Shown: piece after piece, positions 25,279 through 33,847 of the stretch
Layout: each line of letters opens with the position of its first letter
How positions within the stretch are numbered: position 1 is the first letter of the stretch
Origin: Curtobacterium sp. BH-2-1-1
GTDB taxonomy: Bacteria; Actinomycetota; Actinomycetes; Actinomycetales; Microbacteriaceae
NCBI RefSeq assembly: GCF_001806325.1
Contig: NZ_CP017580.1
Location: 930,001 to 994,000 of the forward strand
Direction: 5' to 3'
Length of the DNA: 64,000 bases
The notes under the pieces: model-generated
Seen by the model: only the letters and a program-made list of their open reading frames with translations
What the model was told of the DNA's origin: nothing
The model's database searches: none
Translations under genes and position numbers: made by a program

Positions 25279-27000
25279 TCAGGAGCGGGCGAGCACCGCA
25301 CGGGCCCGACGCTCGTCGGACCGCATCGCGGCGACGAGCGCGTCCGGCCCGCGGAACGTGCGCTGGCGTCGGATGCGCCGACCGACGGTGAGCTCGACGA
25401 CCGAGCCGTACAGGTCGCCGTCGAAGTCGAGCACGTGGATCTCGACCGTGCGCGGTCGGTCGGGGAAGGTGCTGTTGCTGCCGATCGACACGAGGGCCTG
25501 CCGTGGCGGAGCGCCGACGGGAGCCGCGAGCCATCCGACGTAGACCCCGTCGACGGGGACGGGAGCAGCAGACTCGTCCTCGGGCCGCAGGTTCGCGGTG
25601 GGGAACCCCAGGTCGTGCCCGACCCCGGCACCGTGGACGATCACGCCGGTCAGGACGACCGGGGCACCCGGACGGCCGGACAGCGCACGCGCGGCGACCA
25701 CGGCACCGCAGGCCACGAGCGCGAGCGCACCGAGCGCGACTGCGTCACCCGCGGTGGCGAGAAGCACGGCCGTCGCGGTGCTGCCGAGCACGGCGCCGAG
25801 CTGCTTCACGGTGTTGAAGACGCTCGACGCCGCCCCGACCGTCGCGGGACCCGCACCGAGGACCGCGGCGAGGGAGAACGGCGACCAGACGAACGCGTTC
25901 GCGATCCCGAACCCGGTGAAGGCCGCGGCGATCGTCCAGAGGGGCGCCGCGGCACCGACGAGCACCGCGGTCAGTGCCACCGACACGACGAGCAGGACGG
26001 CTCCGACCGTCGCGGTCGCCCGGGGTCCGGCGGTGTTCGTCATGCGGCCCACGAACGGCGCCGAGGCGAGGCACGCGACCCCCATCGGCACGAGCACGAG
26101 GGCCGCCGATCCCGCACTCAGCCCGCGGGTCTGCTGCAGGTCGAGCATGAGCGGGATCGGGGCGGACCCGACGCAGAACGACGCGGCCGTGGCGCCCCAC
26201 GACCCGGTCACGAAACCGCGGTCGCGGAAGAGGGCGAGCGGCACGAGGGCGCGGTCGCCGGCACGCCGCTGCCGGACGAGGACCGCTGCCACCACCGCGG
26301 CGCCGAGCAGGACCGCACCGCCACGGGCGACCGGGTCGGCGAGCAGCCCGGTGTCCGTGCCCTGCACGCCGACGACCACACCGAAGACCCCCACGGTCAC
26401 GCCGACGACGGCGAACAGGGGCAGCGGGACCGCGATGCGCCGCGAGACGGGCACGAAGCGGAGGACCGCGATCGCCGTGACGATCCCGACGGGCACGTTC
26501 ACGAGGAACACCGACGGCCACCCCCACGCCTCGACGAGCAGCCCGCCGACGATCGGCCCGGCGACCGTCGCCGCCCCGCCGCCGGCGCTCCAGACGGCGA
26601 GCGCGACGGCGAGCCTCGGCGGTTCGAACAGCGACCGGATCACGGTCAGGCACTGCGGGGTGAGCAGCGCAGCGCCGAGGCCCTGGACCGCACGCCAGGC
26701 GACGAGGGCGCCGATCCCGGGCGCGGCCGCGCACCCGACCGAGGCGATCGTGAAGACCGCGAGCCCGACGAGGTACACGCGCCGGTGTCCGAACCGATCG
26801 CCGAGCCGGCCCGCCACGAGCAGCGGGACGGCGAACGCGAAGAGGTAGGCGCTGTTCACCCACACCGACGTCGACGCGTCGGCACCGAGGTCACGCCCGA
26901 GGTCGGGCAGGGCGACGGACACGATCGTGCTGTCGAGCAGCAGCATGAAGAAGCCGAGGCAGAGCCCGCCGAGCGCGAGCCACCGACGGGCCGGGGTCAC
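25279..27000 (-). CDS. MFS transporter (14 helices) fused to riboflavin kinase domain
   Basis: 573 residues. Residues 1-440 are a DHA2-type transporter with 14 predicted helices (motif A GRLGDRFGHRR). Residues 446-573 are a complete riboflavin kinase domain: GHDLGFPTANL (nucleotide-binding PTAN), PVDGVYVG, IGSNSTF and EIHVLDFDGDLYG with the catalytic Glu. No FAD synthetase domain is present. The gene lies one base after a monooxygenase stop and before a flavin reductase, so importing riboflavin and trapping it as FMN would suit the operon; it could instead move substrate. A GTGA at 25644-25641 at the junction could be a relic of two coupled genes. Confidence 0.85.
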   Translation of the reverse strand: MTPARRWLALGGLCLGFFMLLLDSTIVSVALPDLGRDLGADASTSVWVNSAYLFAFAVPLLVAGRLGDRFGHRRVYLVGLAVFTIASVGCAAAPGIGALVAWRAVQGLGAALLTPQCLTVIRSLFEPPRLAVALAVWSAGGGAATVAGPIVGGLLVEAWGWPSVFLVNVPVGIVTAIAVLRFVPVSRRIAVPLPLFAVVGVTVGVFGVVVGVQGTDTGLLADPVARGGAVLLGAAVVAAVLVRQRRAGDRALVPLALFRDRGFVTGSWGATAASFCVGSAPIPLMLDLQQTRGLSAGSAALVLVPMGVACLASAPFVGRMTNTAGPRATATVGAVLLVVSVALTAVLVGAAAPLWTIAAAFTGFGIANAFVWSPFSLAAVLGAGPATVGAASSVFNTVKQLGAVLGSTATAVLLATAGDAVALGALALVACGAVVAARALSGRPGAPVVLTGVIVHGAGVGHDLGFPTANLRPEDESAAPVPVDGVYVGWLAAPVGAPPRQALVSIGSNSTFPDRPRTVEIHVLDFDGDLYGSVVELTVGRRIRRQRTFRGPDALVAAMRSDERRARAVLARS

Positions 27001-27001
27001 C

Positions 27002-28336
27002 TCACACCGCCAGGTTCTCGCGGAGCGTGGCCCCCGGGTACCGCGGCGCGAGGGCCCCGCGGCAGCGGAGCTCCGGCACGAGCATCTCGCTGAGGTCGGC
27101 GAACCCGGACGGCATCCCGAGCGGACTGGACAGCATGTAGCCGCCCCTCCCACCGGTCGCGGCGAAGTTCTCCTGGAGCGCGTCGGCCACTCCCGCGGCG
27201 TCGCCGACGAGCATGTGGTCGAGGCCGGTCGCGGCGCGCCACCCGTGCTCGAAGAAGTCGTCGCGGTCCATCGTGTGGTCCTCACCGAACTCGGCGACCA
27301 GGCTGCCGACGAGTCCCGCCGGGCTCGCCTGGGCGGCGACGATCTCGTCGCGCAGGTCCCCGAGCCGGAAGGAGGTAGGCAGCGTCGAGAAGTCGTACCC
27401 GGCGTTGTGCGAGATGAAGGTCCCGACGGCCTCGCGGTTCCAGAACGACAGGAGCGAGTCCCGTCGGGCCTGGGCTTCGGCGAGCGTCGCGCCGACGATC
27501 ACCTGGGTCGCCCAGAGGATCCCGACCGCGGCGGGGTCCCGTCCGGCGTCCGTCAGTGCCGCGTCGAGGGCGTTCCGGTGTCGGAGCTGCCCGGCGACAC
27601 TCGCCCCGAACCCGAACACGAGGTCGGCGAACGACGCACTCGCGGCGATGCCCCGCGGCGAGTTGCCCGCCTGCACGACGACCGGGTGGCGCTGCGGACT
27701 CGGGACGCTGGCGAGCGGCCCCCGCACCTTGAAGAACCGGCCGTCGTGGTCGATGGGGTGCACGCGCGACGGGTCGGCGAAGCGCCCGGTCGCCCGGTCG
27801 CGGACGATCGCGTCCGGCGCCACGGAGTCCCAGAGCGCACGGCAGACGCCGATGAACTCCTCCATCCGCTCGTACCGGAGATCGTGGTCGATCAGGTGGT
27901 CGGAGCCGTAGTTCGCGGCGTCCGCACCCCGAGAGGACGCGACGACGTTGAACGCCATCCGGCCGCCCGTGACGTGGTCGAGCGAGTTGAGCAGCCGTGC
28001 GGTGGAGAACGGGTGCGTGAAGGTCGACGAGTAGGTGAGTCCGAACCCGATGTGCTCGGTCACCGTCGACATCGCCGCGATGACCGGCGACATGTCCTGC
28101 CGGGGCCACTGGATCCCCCACTCGACCGCCGGGTCGATGCTGCCGCGCCACGTGCTCGGGACACCGGAGCCGTCACCGAAGAACAGCATGTCGACGCCGG
28201 CGCGCTCGGCCGTCCGGGCCACCTCCATGTACATGCGGACGTCGGGGAAGTCCTGGCCGACCCAGCTGCCGGGTGCCGCCCAGCGCCCCTCGGTGTGGGT
28301 GAAGGACAGGTCGTAGGCGATGTGCATGCCGCTCAC
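27002..28336 (-). CDS. LLM-class FMN-dependent monooxygenase, NtaA/SnaA/DszA family
   Basis: 444 residues, TIM-barrel luciferase-like fold. Family motifs are WRGSIDPAVEWGIQWPRQDM, GFGLTYSSTFTHPF, RLLNSLDHVTGGRMAFNVVAS, NYGSDH and VVVQAGNSPRG. Uses FMNH2 delivered by a separate reductase. GTG at 28336 overlaps the upstream stop (GTGA); ATG at 28327 is the alternative. Co-occurrence with RutA-like and cysteine hydrolase genes suggests a second oxidative step on the same substrate; the substrate is unknown. Confidence 0.9.
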   Translation of the reverse strand: MSGMHIAYDLSFTHTEGRWAAPGSWVGQDFPDVRMYMEVARTAERAGVDMLFFGDGSGVPSTWRGSIDPAVEWGIQWPRQDMSPVIAAMSTVTEHIGFGLTYSSTFTHPFSTARLLNSLDHVTGGRMAFNVVASSRGADAANYGSDHLIDHDLRYERMEEFIGVCRALWDSVAPDAIVRDRATGRFADPSRVHPIDHDGRFFKVRGPLASVPSPQRHPVVVQAGNSPRGIAASASFADLVFGFGASVAGQLRHRNALDAALTDAGRDPAAVGILWATQVIVGATLAEAQARRDSLLSFWNREAVGTFISHNAGYDFSTLPTSFRLGDLRDEIVAAQASPAGLVGSLVAEFGEDHTMDRDDFFEHGWRAATGLDHMLVGDAAGVADALQENFAATGGRGGYMLSSPLGMPSGFADLSEMLVPELRCRGALAPRYPGATLRENLAV

Positions 28337-29040
28337 GGGGCACCCACCGGCGACGCCGCCCACGCCTGCCACAGCGCGGTGGTCTCGGCAGCGTCCGTGA
28401 CGACACCGACGTTGAGCTCGATCATCGTGAGCGCGGCGTCGTGCACGTCGATGTCGTAGGCGGCGGTGGCGTCCGACGGCACCACGACGGGCCAGCCGAG
28501 CTGCATCGCGTCCTGCGCCGTCGCGAAGACGCAGCACTCGGTCGTGAGTCCCACGACGGTCAGCCAGCCGATCCCTGCGGTGGTGAGCCGCGCCTCCAGG
28601 TCCGTGCCGAGGAACCCGCTGTAGCCGCGCTTGACGACGCGGGTCTCACCGGGCGCCGGCGCCGTGCCGTACCACTCGGCGCCGGCGGTGCCGATGCGGC
28701 AGGGCTCGTCCTCCGGCATCGGTCCGTCGAGCGCACCGCCGCGCAGCCACGTGCTGCTGTGCCACGGGGCGGACGGGTCGCTGCCGAGCTCGACCCAGAC
28801 GACGGGGACGCCGGTGGCTCGCGCCTCGTCGACGAGGGCGCCGATCCGGACGATCGCGGCGTCCACCGCGGCGAACGCACGGTCGTCGAGCCCGTAGCCG
28901 GCGATGCGCGCGGGTTCACCGAAGTCGCGCTGCACGTCGACGACGACGAGCGCCGGCGTGCGGCCACCAGCACCGGACGACGAGGGGCCGTCCAGCAACC
29001 GGGCGAGTCGCGGGTCGAGCCCGCCGCTGCCGCCGGTCAC
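28333..29040 (-). CDS. Isochorismatase-family cysteine hydrolase, RutB-like
   Basis: 235 residues. The Asp-Lys-Cys triad is Asp35 (VVVDVQRDF), Lys137 (VVKRGYSGF) and Cys170 (TTECC). The KRGYSGF...TDLEARL stretch resembles ureidoacrylate hydrolase RutB, which acts after RutA on the opened pyrimidine ring, but similarity is moderate and N-carbamoyl amidase activity on another compound is possible. Overlaps both neighbours by GTGA, placing it tightly between RutA-like and NtaA-like monooxygenases. Confidence 0.85.
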   Translation of the reverse strand: MTGGSGGLDPRLARLLDGPSSSGAGGRTPALVVVDVQRDFGEPARIAGYGLDDRAFAAVDAAIVRIGALVDEARATGVPVVWVELGSDPSAPWHSSTWLRGGALDGPMPEDEPCRIGTAGAEWYGTAPAPGETRVVKRGYSGFLGTDLEARLTTAGIGWLTVVGLTTECCVFATAQDAMQLGWPVVVPSDATAAYDIDVHDAALTMIELNVGVVTDAAETTALWQAWAASPVGAP

Positions 29041-30101
29041 CGGACGACCGCCGCGTCGTGCTGGCGGAGTGCCGGCAGGACGGTCTCGCCGAAGCGCACC
29101 ATGTCCTGGTCGTACTCGGGGAAGATCAGCATGAGGCCGTCGAGCTCGCCCCGGTCGACGATGTACTCGATGTGCTCCGTGACGGTCTCGGCGGAACCGG
29201 CGACGTAGGCGGTCTGGAACGCGTCCTCACCCGCAGCACCGTCCGCCCACGCACGGGCCTGCTCGGCGGGGACGCCCCACGACGCCCGCATCGAGGCCAG
29301 TGCCTCGCGGTCGACGCCGGCACCCCACTCGCGCACCTTCCGCTGCGCTGCCTCGTCGGTCTCGTCCTGCACGACGGTGAGCATCGAGTAGGTCCGGCAC
29401 ACCCGACCCTCGTCGGCCGCGCGGTCGTGGACGTCGCGGGACAGGTCGCGCATCTCGTCGAGGCTGTCCGCAGCGAGGAACGCACCGTCGGCGTACTTCG
29501 CCTGGAACGCGCGAGCGGCCTCGGACTTGCCGGCGCTGATGATCGTCGGCCTGCTGGCCGGGTGCGGGCGGGACTCGCAGGCGTCGAGGTCGAAGTACGG
29601 TGTGTGCATCGTGACGCTGTCCTCGGTCCAGAGGCGGGTGACCGCTTCGGTCCAGAGCTCGGTCATCCGGTAGCGGTCGGCGTGGCTGAGGCCGGCGTCC
29701 CAGATCCCGAACTGCTCGAACTCGGCCGCGTAGGCCCCGTTGACGATGTTCATGCCCGCCCGACCCCCGGAGATGTCCTGCAGCGTCGTGTACATCTTCG
29801 CCGCGACGGCCGGGTTGTGGACGTTCGCGTGCATGGTCGCCCAGATCTTCACGCGCTCGGTCGCCTCGGCGATCCCGGCCATCATCGTCATCGACTCGAG
29901 GGAGCGTCCCCAGTGGTCGGTGCTCCCGCCGAAGCCGCGCCACTTCGCCATCGACATCACGAAGTCGAGGCCGATCGCTTCGGCGTGCAGGGCTGCGCGC
30001 TTGTTCCAGGCGTAGGTCGCCTCGGGGTGGGGGGCGGTGTCGGACAGCATCCATCCGCCGTTGCCGATCGGGAGGAAGATCCCGTACTCCTTCGCGGGCA
30101 T
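29037..30101 (-). CDS. RutA-like FMN-dependent monooxygenase
   Basis: 354 residues, luciferase-like barrel. The N-terminal half tracks E. coli RutA closely: YGIFLPIGNGGW, LSDTAPHPEATYAWNK, SMAKWRGFGG, LESMTMMAG and SGGRAGMNIVNG. RutA opens the uracil/thymine ring with FMNH2 and O2, and flavin-N5-peroxide chemistry has been reported for RutA and DszA. ATG at 30101 begins the family N-terminus. The next gene is RutB-like and the operon ends with a flavin reductase, so a Rut-like ring-opening pathway is likely; RutC, D and E homologues are absent. Confidence 0.85.
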   Translation of the reverse strand: MPAKEYGIFLPIGNGGWMLSDTAPHPEATYAWNKRAALHAEAIGLDFVMSMAKWRGFGGSTDHWGRSLESMTMMAGIAEATERVKIWATMHANVHNPAVAAKMYTTLQDISGGRAGMNIVNGAYAAEFEQFGIWDAGLSHADRYRMTELWTEAVTRLWTEDSVTMHTPYFDLDACESRPHPASRPTIISAGKSEAARAFQAKYADGAFLAADSLDEMRDLSRDVHDRAADEGRVCRTYSMLTVVQDETDEAAQRKVREWGAGVDREALASMRASWGVPAEQARAWADGAAGEDAFQTAYVAGSAETVTEHIEYIVDRGELDGLMLIFPEYDQDMVRFGETVLPALRQHDAAVVR

Positions 30102-30149
30102 GGTGCGCCGCCTCTCTGGTCGTTGCTCGGTGCGTGTCACGTCGTGCCG

Positions 30150-30177
30150 GGTGGGTCGCGCGTCCGCGCGACCCACC
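30150..30177 (-). terminator. Strong hairpin between ABC importer and Rut-like operon
   Basis: GGTGGGTCGCGC-GTCC-GCGCGACCCACC: perfect 12-bp stem with 4-base loop, five bases past the substrate-binding protein stop. It should end or attenuate the importer transcript before the RutA-like gene. No U-tract. Confidence 0.75.
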
Positions 30178-30181
30178 GTGG

Positions 30182-31324
30182 TCACGGCGCGGGCCAGACG
30201 GTCTCGCCGTCCTTCGTGATCGCGTCGATGTACTCGTTCGTGAACCAGCTCTTCGCGTCGTCCGCGGTCACCGAGCTCTTCACGATGTCGAACTGGTGCA
30301 GCATGTCGACGAGCTTCGACACGTTCTCGGGGTCGATGCCCCCGAGCGGCTGGCCCGGCGTCGGGTTGTCCGCGATGACCTTCGTTTCGGTCGTCCAGAT
30401 CTTCGCGTTCTGCGCCTCGTCGTAGGTCGCGCCGGAGAGCTTCGCGGCGTACCCGACGCACTGCTTCGTCTTCGCGGCGCTCGACGAGCAGAAGTCGTAG
30501 GCGTGCAGCGCGGCGCGCAGGACGTCCTCGACGGCGGTCGGGTGGGCCTTCGCGAACGCGGGGTTCACGGCCATCGCGCCGATCGACGAGGGGATCCCGT
30601 AGTCGACGGGCTGCCACACGGTGACGTCGTCGCCGGCGGCCTTGAGCAGGTTCGGCTCGTTCGACACGAAGCCGGTGAGCGCCTCGAGACCGTTCTGCTT
30701 GCGCGGCAGGACCGAGGGGTCGTAGCCCTCCTTCACGAGGGTGAGCGAGTCCCAGTCCACCCCGGCCTTCTCCATCATCGCCCGGACGGAGGCGGGGACG
30801 TAGCCCTTGTGGCCGACGACCTTCCCGTCGAGCTGCGGGAGCTTCGTGATGTCCTTGTTCGTCATCAGGATGTCGAGCCCGGCGTTCGAGTACGACGAGA
30901 TGCCGGTGATGTCGATGCCGTTCGCCCGGGCCTGGATGAGGTCCTGCTCCGCAACGGCCGACACGGTCGCCTGGCCGCTCGCGAGGAGCTTGGTGTTCTG
31001 CGCGGTGTCGCCCGACCCGGGCTTGAGGGTGACGTCGAGGCAGAGGTCCTTGAAGTAGCCCAGTTCGTCGGCCGCGATGTACTCGAGGATCGACGCCGAG
31101 GACTGGTACTGGTAGCCGGACAGGTAGGTGATGGGGCCGGCGGCCTTGTTCTCCTTGCACCGTTCGGCGGAGATGGCGCTGCCCTCGGACGAGCCGGTGC
31201 CCGCGCTCGAGCCGGTGCTGCAGCCGGTGAGGGCGAGGGCCACGGCGGCGGTGGCGGCGAGGGTCGCGAGCGCGGCCGTGGTGCGGTGCGGGCGGGTGCG
31301 GTGCGGGTGGGTGCGGTGCTGCAT
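30182..31324 (-). CDS. ABC transporter substrate-binding lipoprotein, NMT1/SsuA type
   Basis: 380 residues. Signal peptide with lipobox LTGC near residue 35, then an NMT1-like domain (YLSGYQYQSSASILEY, GYFKDLCLDV, LLASGQATVSAVAEQDL, VVGHKGYVP). This family binds thiamine-pyrimidine precursors, sulfonates, nitrate or similar small polar compounds. ATG at 31324 has AGGAGT seven bases upstream. Encoded with a matching permease and ATPase; its link to the Rut-like enzymes suggests a heterocyclic substrate. Confidence 0.9.
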   Translation of the reverse strand: MQHRTHPHRTRPHRTTAALATLAATAAVALALTGCSTGSSAGTGSSEGSAISAERCKENKAAGPITYLSGYQYQSSASILEYIAADELGYFKDLCLDVTLKPGSGDTAQNTKLLASGQATVSAVAEQDLIQARANGIDITGISSYSNAGLDILMTNKDITKLPQLDGKVVGHKGYVPASVRAMMEKAGVDWDSLTLVKEGYDPSVLPRKQNGLEALTGFVSNEPNLLKAAGDDVTVWQPVDYGIPSSIGAMAVNPAFAKAHPTAVEDVLRAALHAYDFCSSSAAKTKQCVGYAAKLSGATYDEAQNAKIWTTETKVIADNPTPGQPLGGIDPENVSKLVDMLHQFDIVKSSVTADDAKSWFTNEYIDAITKDGETVWPAP

Positions 31325-31359
31325 GGTCACTCCTGTGGGAAGGGATGGGTGGTGCAGGG

Positions 31360-31420
31360 CGGGGGCGGGGCGGGGGGCGGGGGCGGGGGCGGGGTGTGGG
31401 TCGGGGTGGTCGGGGTGGTC
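31360..31420 (+). other. G-rich tract, potential G-quadruplex
   Basis: The plus strand carries about ten runs of three to six G separated by one to four bases (31360-31420), upstream of the substrate-binding gene, whose template strand this is. The messenger would be C-rich here. Runs this regular are unlike the rest of the window. Confidence 0.5.
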
Positions 31421-31550
31421 GTCGGGTTTCGGCCTGGAGGCGCGGCTGGCCTCGCGTGGGCAGGCTCGCGCCGACGGGTGGTGCTGCTCGGCCGCGGGGC
31501 GGCGGTGCGGTGGCCGGGCGGTGCGGCGGGTGGCGGGGCGGCGGTCGCCG

Positions 31551-32396
31551 TCAGTCGTTCGCGGTGCGGTGCCAGCGGAGGACCCGCCGCTCGACGAGCG
31601 AGATGAGTCCGAGCAGGACCACGCCCATCACCGCGAGGATCGCGATCGCGGCGTACACCACGGCGAGCTGGTTCATCGACGACGCCGTGCTGATCACGGT
31701 GCCGAGCCCACCCGTCGAGCCCGACGCGGAGAGTTCCGCCACGACCGCGCCGATGATCGACAGCGGGAACACGATGCGGAGCGCCGCGAAGACGAACGGC
31801 AGGGCGTTCGGGATGCGCAGGTGCACGAGCATCTCGAGGCGGGACGCGTCGATCGTCCGGTACACCTGCAGCACGGGCTGCGGGACGGACCGGAGCCCGG
31901 CCGCGGTGTTGATGAGGATCGGGAAGAAGCAGATGAGCGCCGTGATCACGAGCTTCGGCAGCGGGCCGAACCCGAACGCCACCACCAGGGCCGGGGCGAT
32001 CGCGACGAGCGGCGTCACGTTGAGGACGATCGCGATCGGCATCACCGCGCGGCGGACGATCGGCAGCTCGCTCGTCAGCACGGCGAGGACGAACGCGGCC
32101 ACGAACCCGATGCCGAGGCCGACGAGCGACTCGACGAGGGTGATCCCGGCGTTCTGCAGGTAGTAGGGCAGCTGCGTGGCGAGGGTCTCCCCCACCGCGG
32201 GCAGCGGCGGCAGCAGGTACGGCATCGTCGTCGCGCCGATCTGCCAGAGCACGGCGAGGACGGCGAGCATCACGACGAGGGGCGCCCAGACCGTCGGGCG
32301 GATCCAACCGGGGAGCGGCCGACGGGTCGCTGCGGCCTCGGACTCGGCGGTGGTGGTCGTGGCGGAGGCGGTGGAGGTCGTGCTGGTGGTGGTCAT
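31551..32396 (-). CDS. ABC transporter permease, SsuC/ThiX type
   Basis: 281 residues with about six helices and the BPD_transp_1 EAA-like loop (RTIDASRLEMLVHLRIPNALP). A threonine/alanine-rich N-terminal tail precedes the first helix (WAPLVVMLAVLAVLWQIGA). ATG at 32396 has GGGAG eight bases upstream. Works with the adjacent ATPase and binding protein. Confidence 0.9.
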   Translation of the reverse strand: MTTTSTTSTASATTTTAESEAAATRRPLPGWIRPTVWAPLVVMLAVLAVLWQIGATTMPYLLPPLPAVGETLATQLPYYLQNAGITLVESLVGLGIGFVAAFVLAVLTSELPIVRRAVMPIAIVLNVTPLVAIAPALVVAFGFGPLPKLVITALICFFPILINTAAGLRSVPQPVLQVYRTIDASRLEMLVHLRIPNALPFVFAALRIVFPLSIIGAVVAELSASGSTGGLGTVISTASSMNQLAVVYAAIAILAVMGVVLLGLISLVERRVLRWHRTAND

Positions 32397-32409
32397 CGTG
32401 TCGTCTCCC

Positions 32410-33237
32410 TCAGGCCGCGTCCGTCGCACGCCACGCGTTGTGCAACCGCGTGCGGACGAGGTCCTCGTACTCGTGGAAGCGCCGTTCCTCGAACAGACGC
32501 TGGTTCCGCGGTCGCGGCAGGTCGATGTCGATGACGTCGACGATGCGCCCGGGACGCGGCGCCATCACGACCACGGTGTCCGACATCCGGACCGCCTCGG
32601 ACACGGAGTGCGTGACGAAGAGCACCGTCGTCCGCAGCTCGTCCCAGAGGTCGAGCAGCTGGTCCTGCAGGGCCTCGCGGGTGAACTCGTCGAGGGCCGA
32701 GAACGGCTCGTCCATGAGCAGCACGTCGGGGCGCAGGCCGAACGCCCGGACGATCGCCGCACGCTGCTGCATGCCACCGGAGAGCTGGGCGGGCAGCTTG
32801 TCCTCCGCCTCGCCGAGCCCGGCCATCCGGAGCAGCTGGCGCATGTCCGGGCCGCTGTCCGCACCGCGCTCCGCGAGGTCCTCGATCGCGGCGCGCCGAC
32901 GACCGGCACCGGGGTTGACCCGTCCGGCGAGGGAGACGTTCTGCAGCACGGTGAGCCAGGGCAGCAGCGCCGGCGTCTGGGGCACGAGGCCGATGAGCTT
33001 CGCCGCGCACGCCTGCGCCGGGGTGACGCCGTGGACCTGCACGTCGCCGCGGTCGGCGGGCTCGAGGCCGGCGACGAGCCGCAGCAGCGTCGACTTCCCG
33101 CAGCCGCTCGGGCCGATGAGCGACACGAACTTCCCGGGCTCGATCATCAGCTCGACGTCGTCGAGGGCCACCATGGCGCTCGGACCGCTGCCGTACACCT
33201 TGCGCACCGCGTCCACCCGGACCGCTGCTGTGGTCAT
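32410..33237 (-). CDS. ABC transporter ATPase, SsuB/ThiZ type
   Basis: 275 residues: Walker A GPSGCGKST, signature LSGGMQQR, Walker B VLLMDEPFSALD and switch His (VTHSVSEAV). ATG at 33237 has GGAGG five bases upstream. First gene of the importer operon; the 175-bp upstream region should hold its promoter, but no clear operator was seen. Confidence 0.92.
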   Translation of the reverse strand: MTTAAVRVDAVRKVYGSGPSAMVALDDVELMIEPGKFVSLIGPSGCGKSTLLRLVAGLEPADRGDVQVHGVTPAQACAAKLIGLVPQTPALLPWLTVLQNVSLAGRVNPGAGRRRAAIEDLAERGADSGPDMRQLLRMAGLGEAEDKLPAQLSGGMQQRAAIVRAFGLRPDVLLMDEPFSALDEFTREALQDQLLDLWDELRTTVLFVTHSVSEAVRMSDTVVVMAPRPGRIVDVIDIDLPRPRNQRLFEERRFHEYEDLVRTRLHNAWRATDAA

Positions 33238-33412
33238 CCGTTCCTCCATACCGTCGGCGAGCACGCAGGCTCGGTCTCGTATGGCGGAGAGCGTGCGTCG
33301 CGAGCTCGGGTTCGTCTGCGACGCGGAAATCCGCTGCTGGTGATGAGGTTAGGACGCTCGTGTTACGGAGTCTGGCCACATGTGTTGCGAACGTGTGAAC
33401 GACTGCACGGGG

Positions 33413-33826
33413 TCAGCGCTGCGAGGGCGCCGCCGTCCGCCCGTCCCAGACGAGCACCTCGATCCCGAGGTCCTCGGCAGCCACCGAGACCCACCCGGCG
33501 AGCGCCCGCGCTGCCGGTTCGGCGACGACGAGGACGGCCCGCTCGGCCCCGGGGACGGACTGCCGCAACCACAGCAGCTTGAACAGGTCGGCCATCACCT
33601 TGTTGCGCCAGGCCGGCTTGTAGGCGCCCTGGTTCGCCACGAGCTGCACCACCACGCGGTCGTCGGCGTCGATGCCCTCGACCTCGACCCGGGCACGGTC
33701 GAGCACGACGGTGCGGGGGCGGAGGACGAGCCCGAGTGCGGTCCCGGTGTCGTCGAGCATCCGCCGCTCGACGGAGTCGGGGGCGAACCGGCCCCAGTCG
33801 GAGCGGGCATCGGGGACCTCGGTCAT
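33413..33826 (-). CDS. Conserved-looking hypothetical, possible PD-(D/E)XK-like fold
   Basis: 137 residues. An alternating core (VVLDRARVEVEGID, DDRVVVQLVANQGAYKPAWRNKV) and a later strand AVLVVAEPAA resemble small restriction-endonuclease-like proteins of actinobacteria in which an acidic strand is followed by a lysine; here a Gln sits where an acidic residue would be expected. Third gene after a nucleotidyltransferase and a HEPN gene, 21 bases behind. Assignment is tentative. Confidence 0.5.
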   Translation of the reverse strand: MTEVPDARSDWGRFAPDSVERRMLDDTGTALGLVLRPRTVVLDRARVEVEGIDADDRVVVQLVANQGAYKPAWRNKVMADLFKLLWLRQSVPGAERAVLVVAEPAARALAGWVSVAAEDLGIEVLVWDGRTAAPSQR

Positions 33827-33847
33827 GTCGGCAGTGTAGGCGGCCGC

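Noticed and set aside
33238..33412. Possible riboswitch upstream of the NMT1-type importer (thiamine or FMN)
   Set aside because: No conserved TPP or FMN aptamer core could be recognised on the minus strand.
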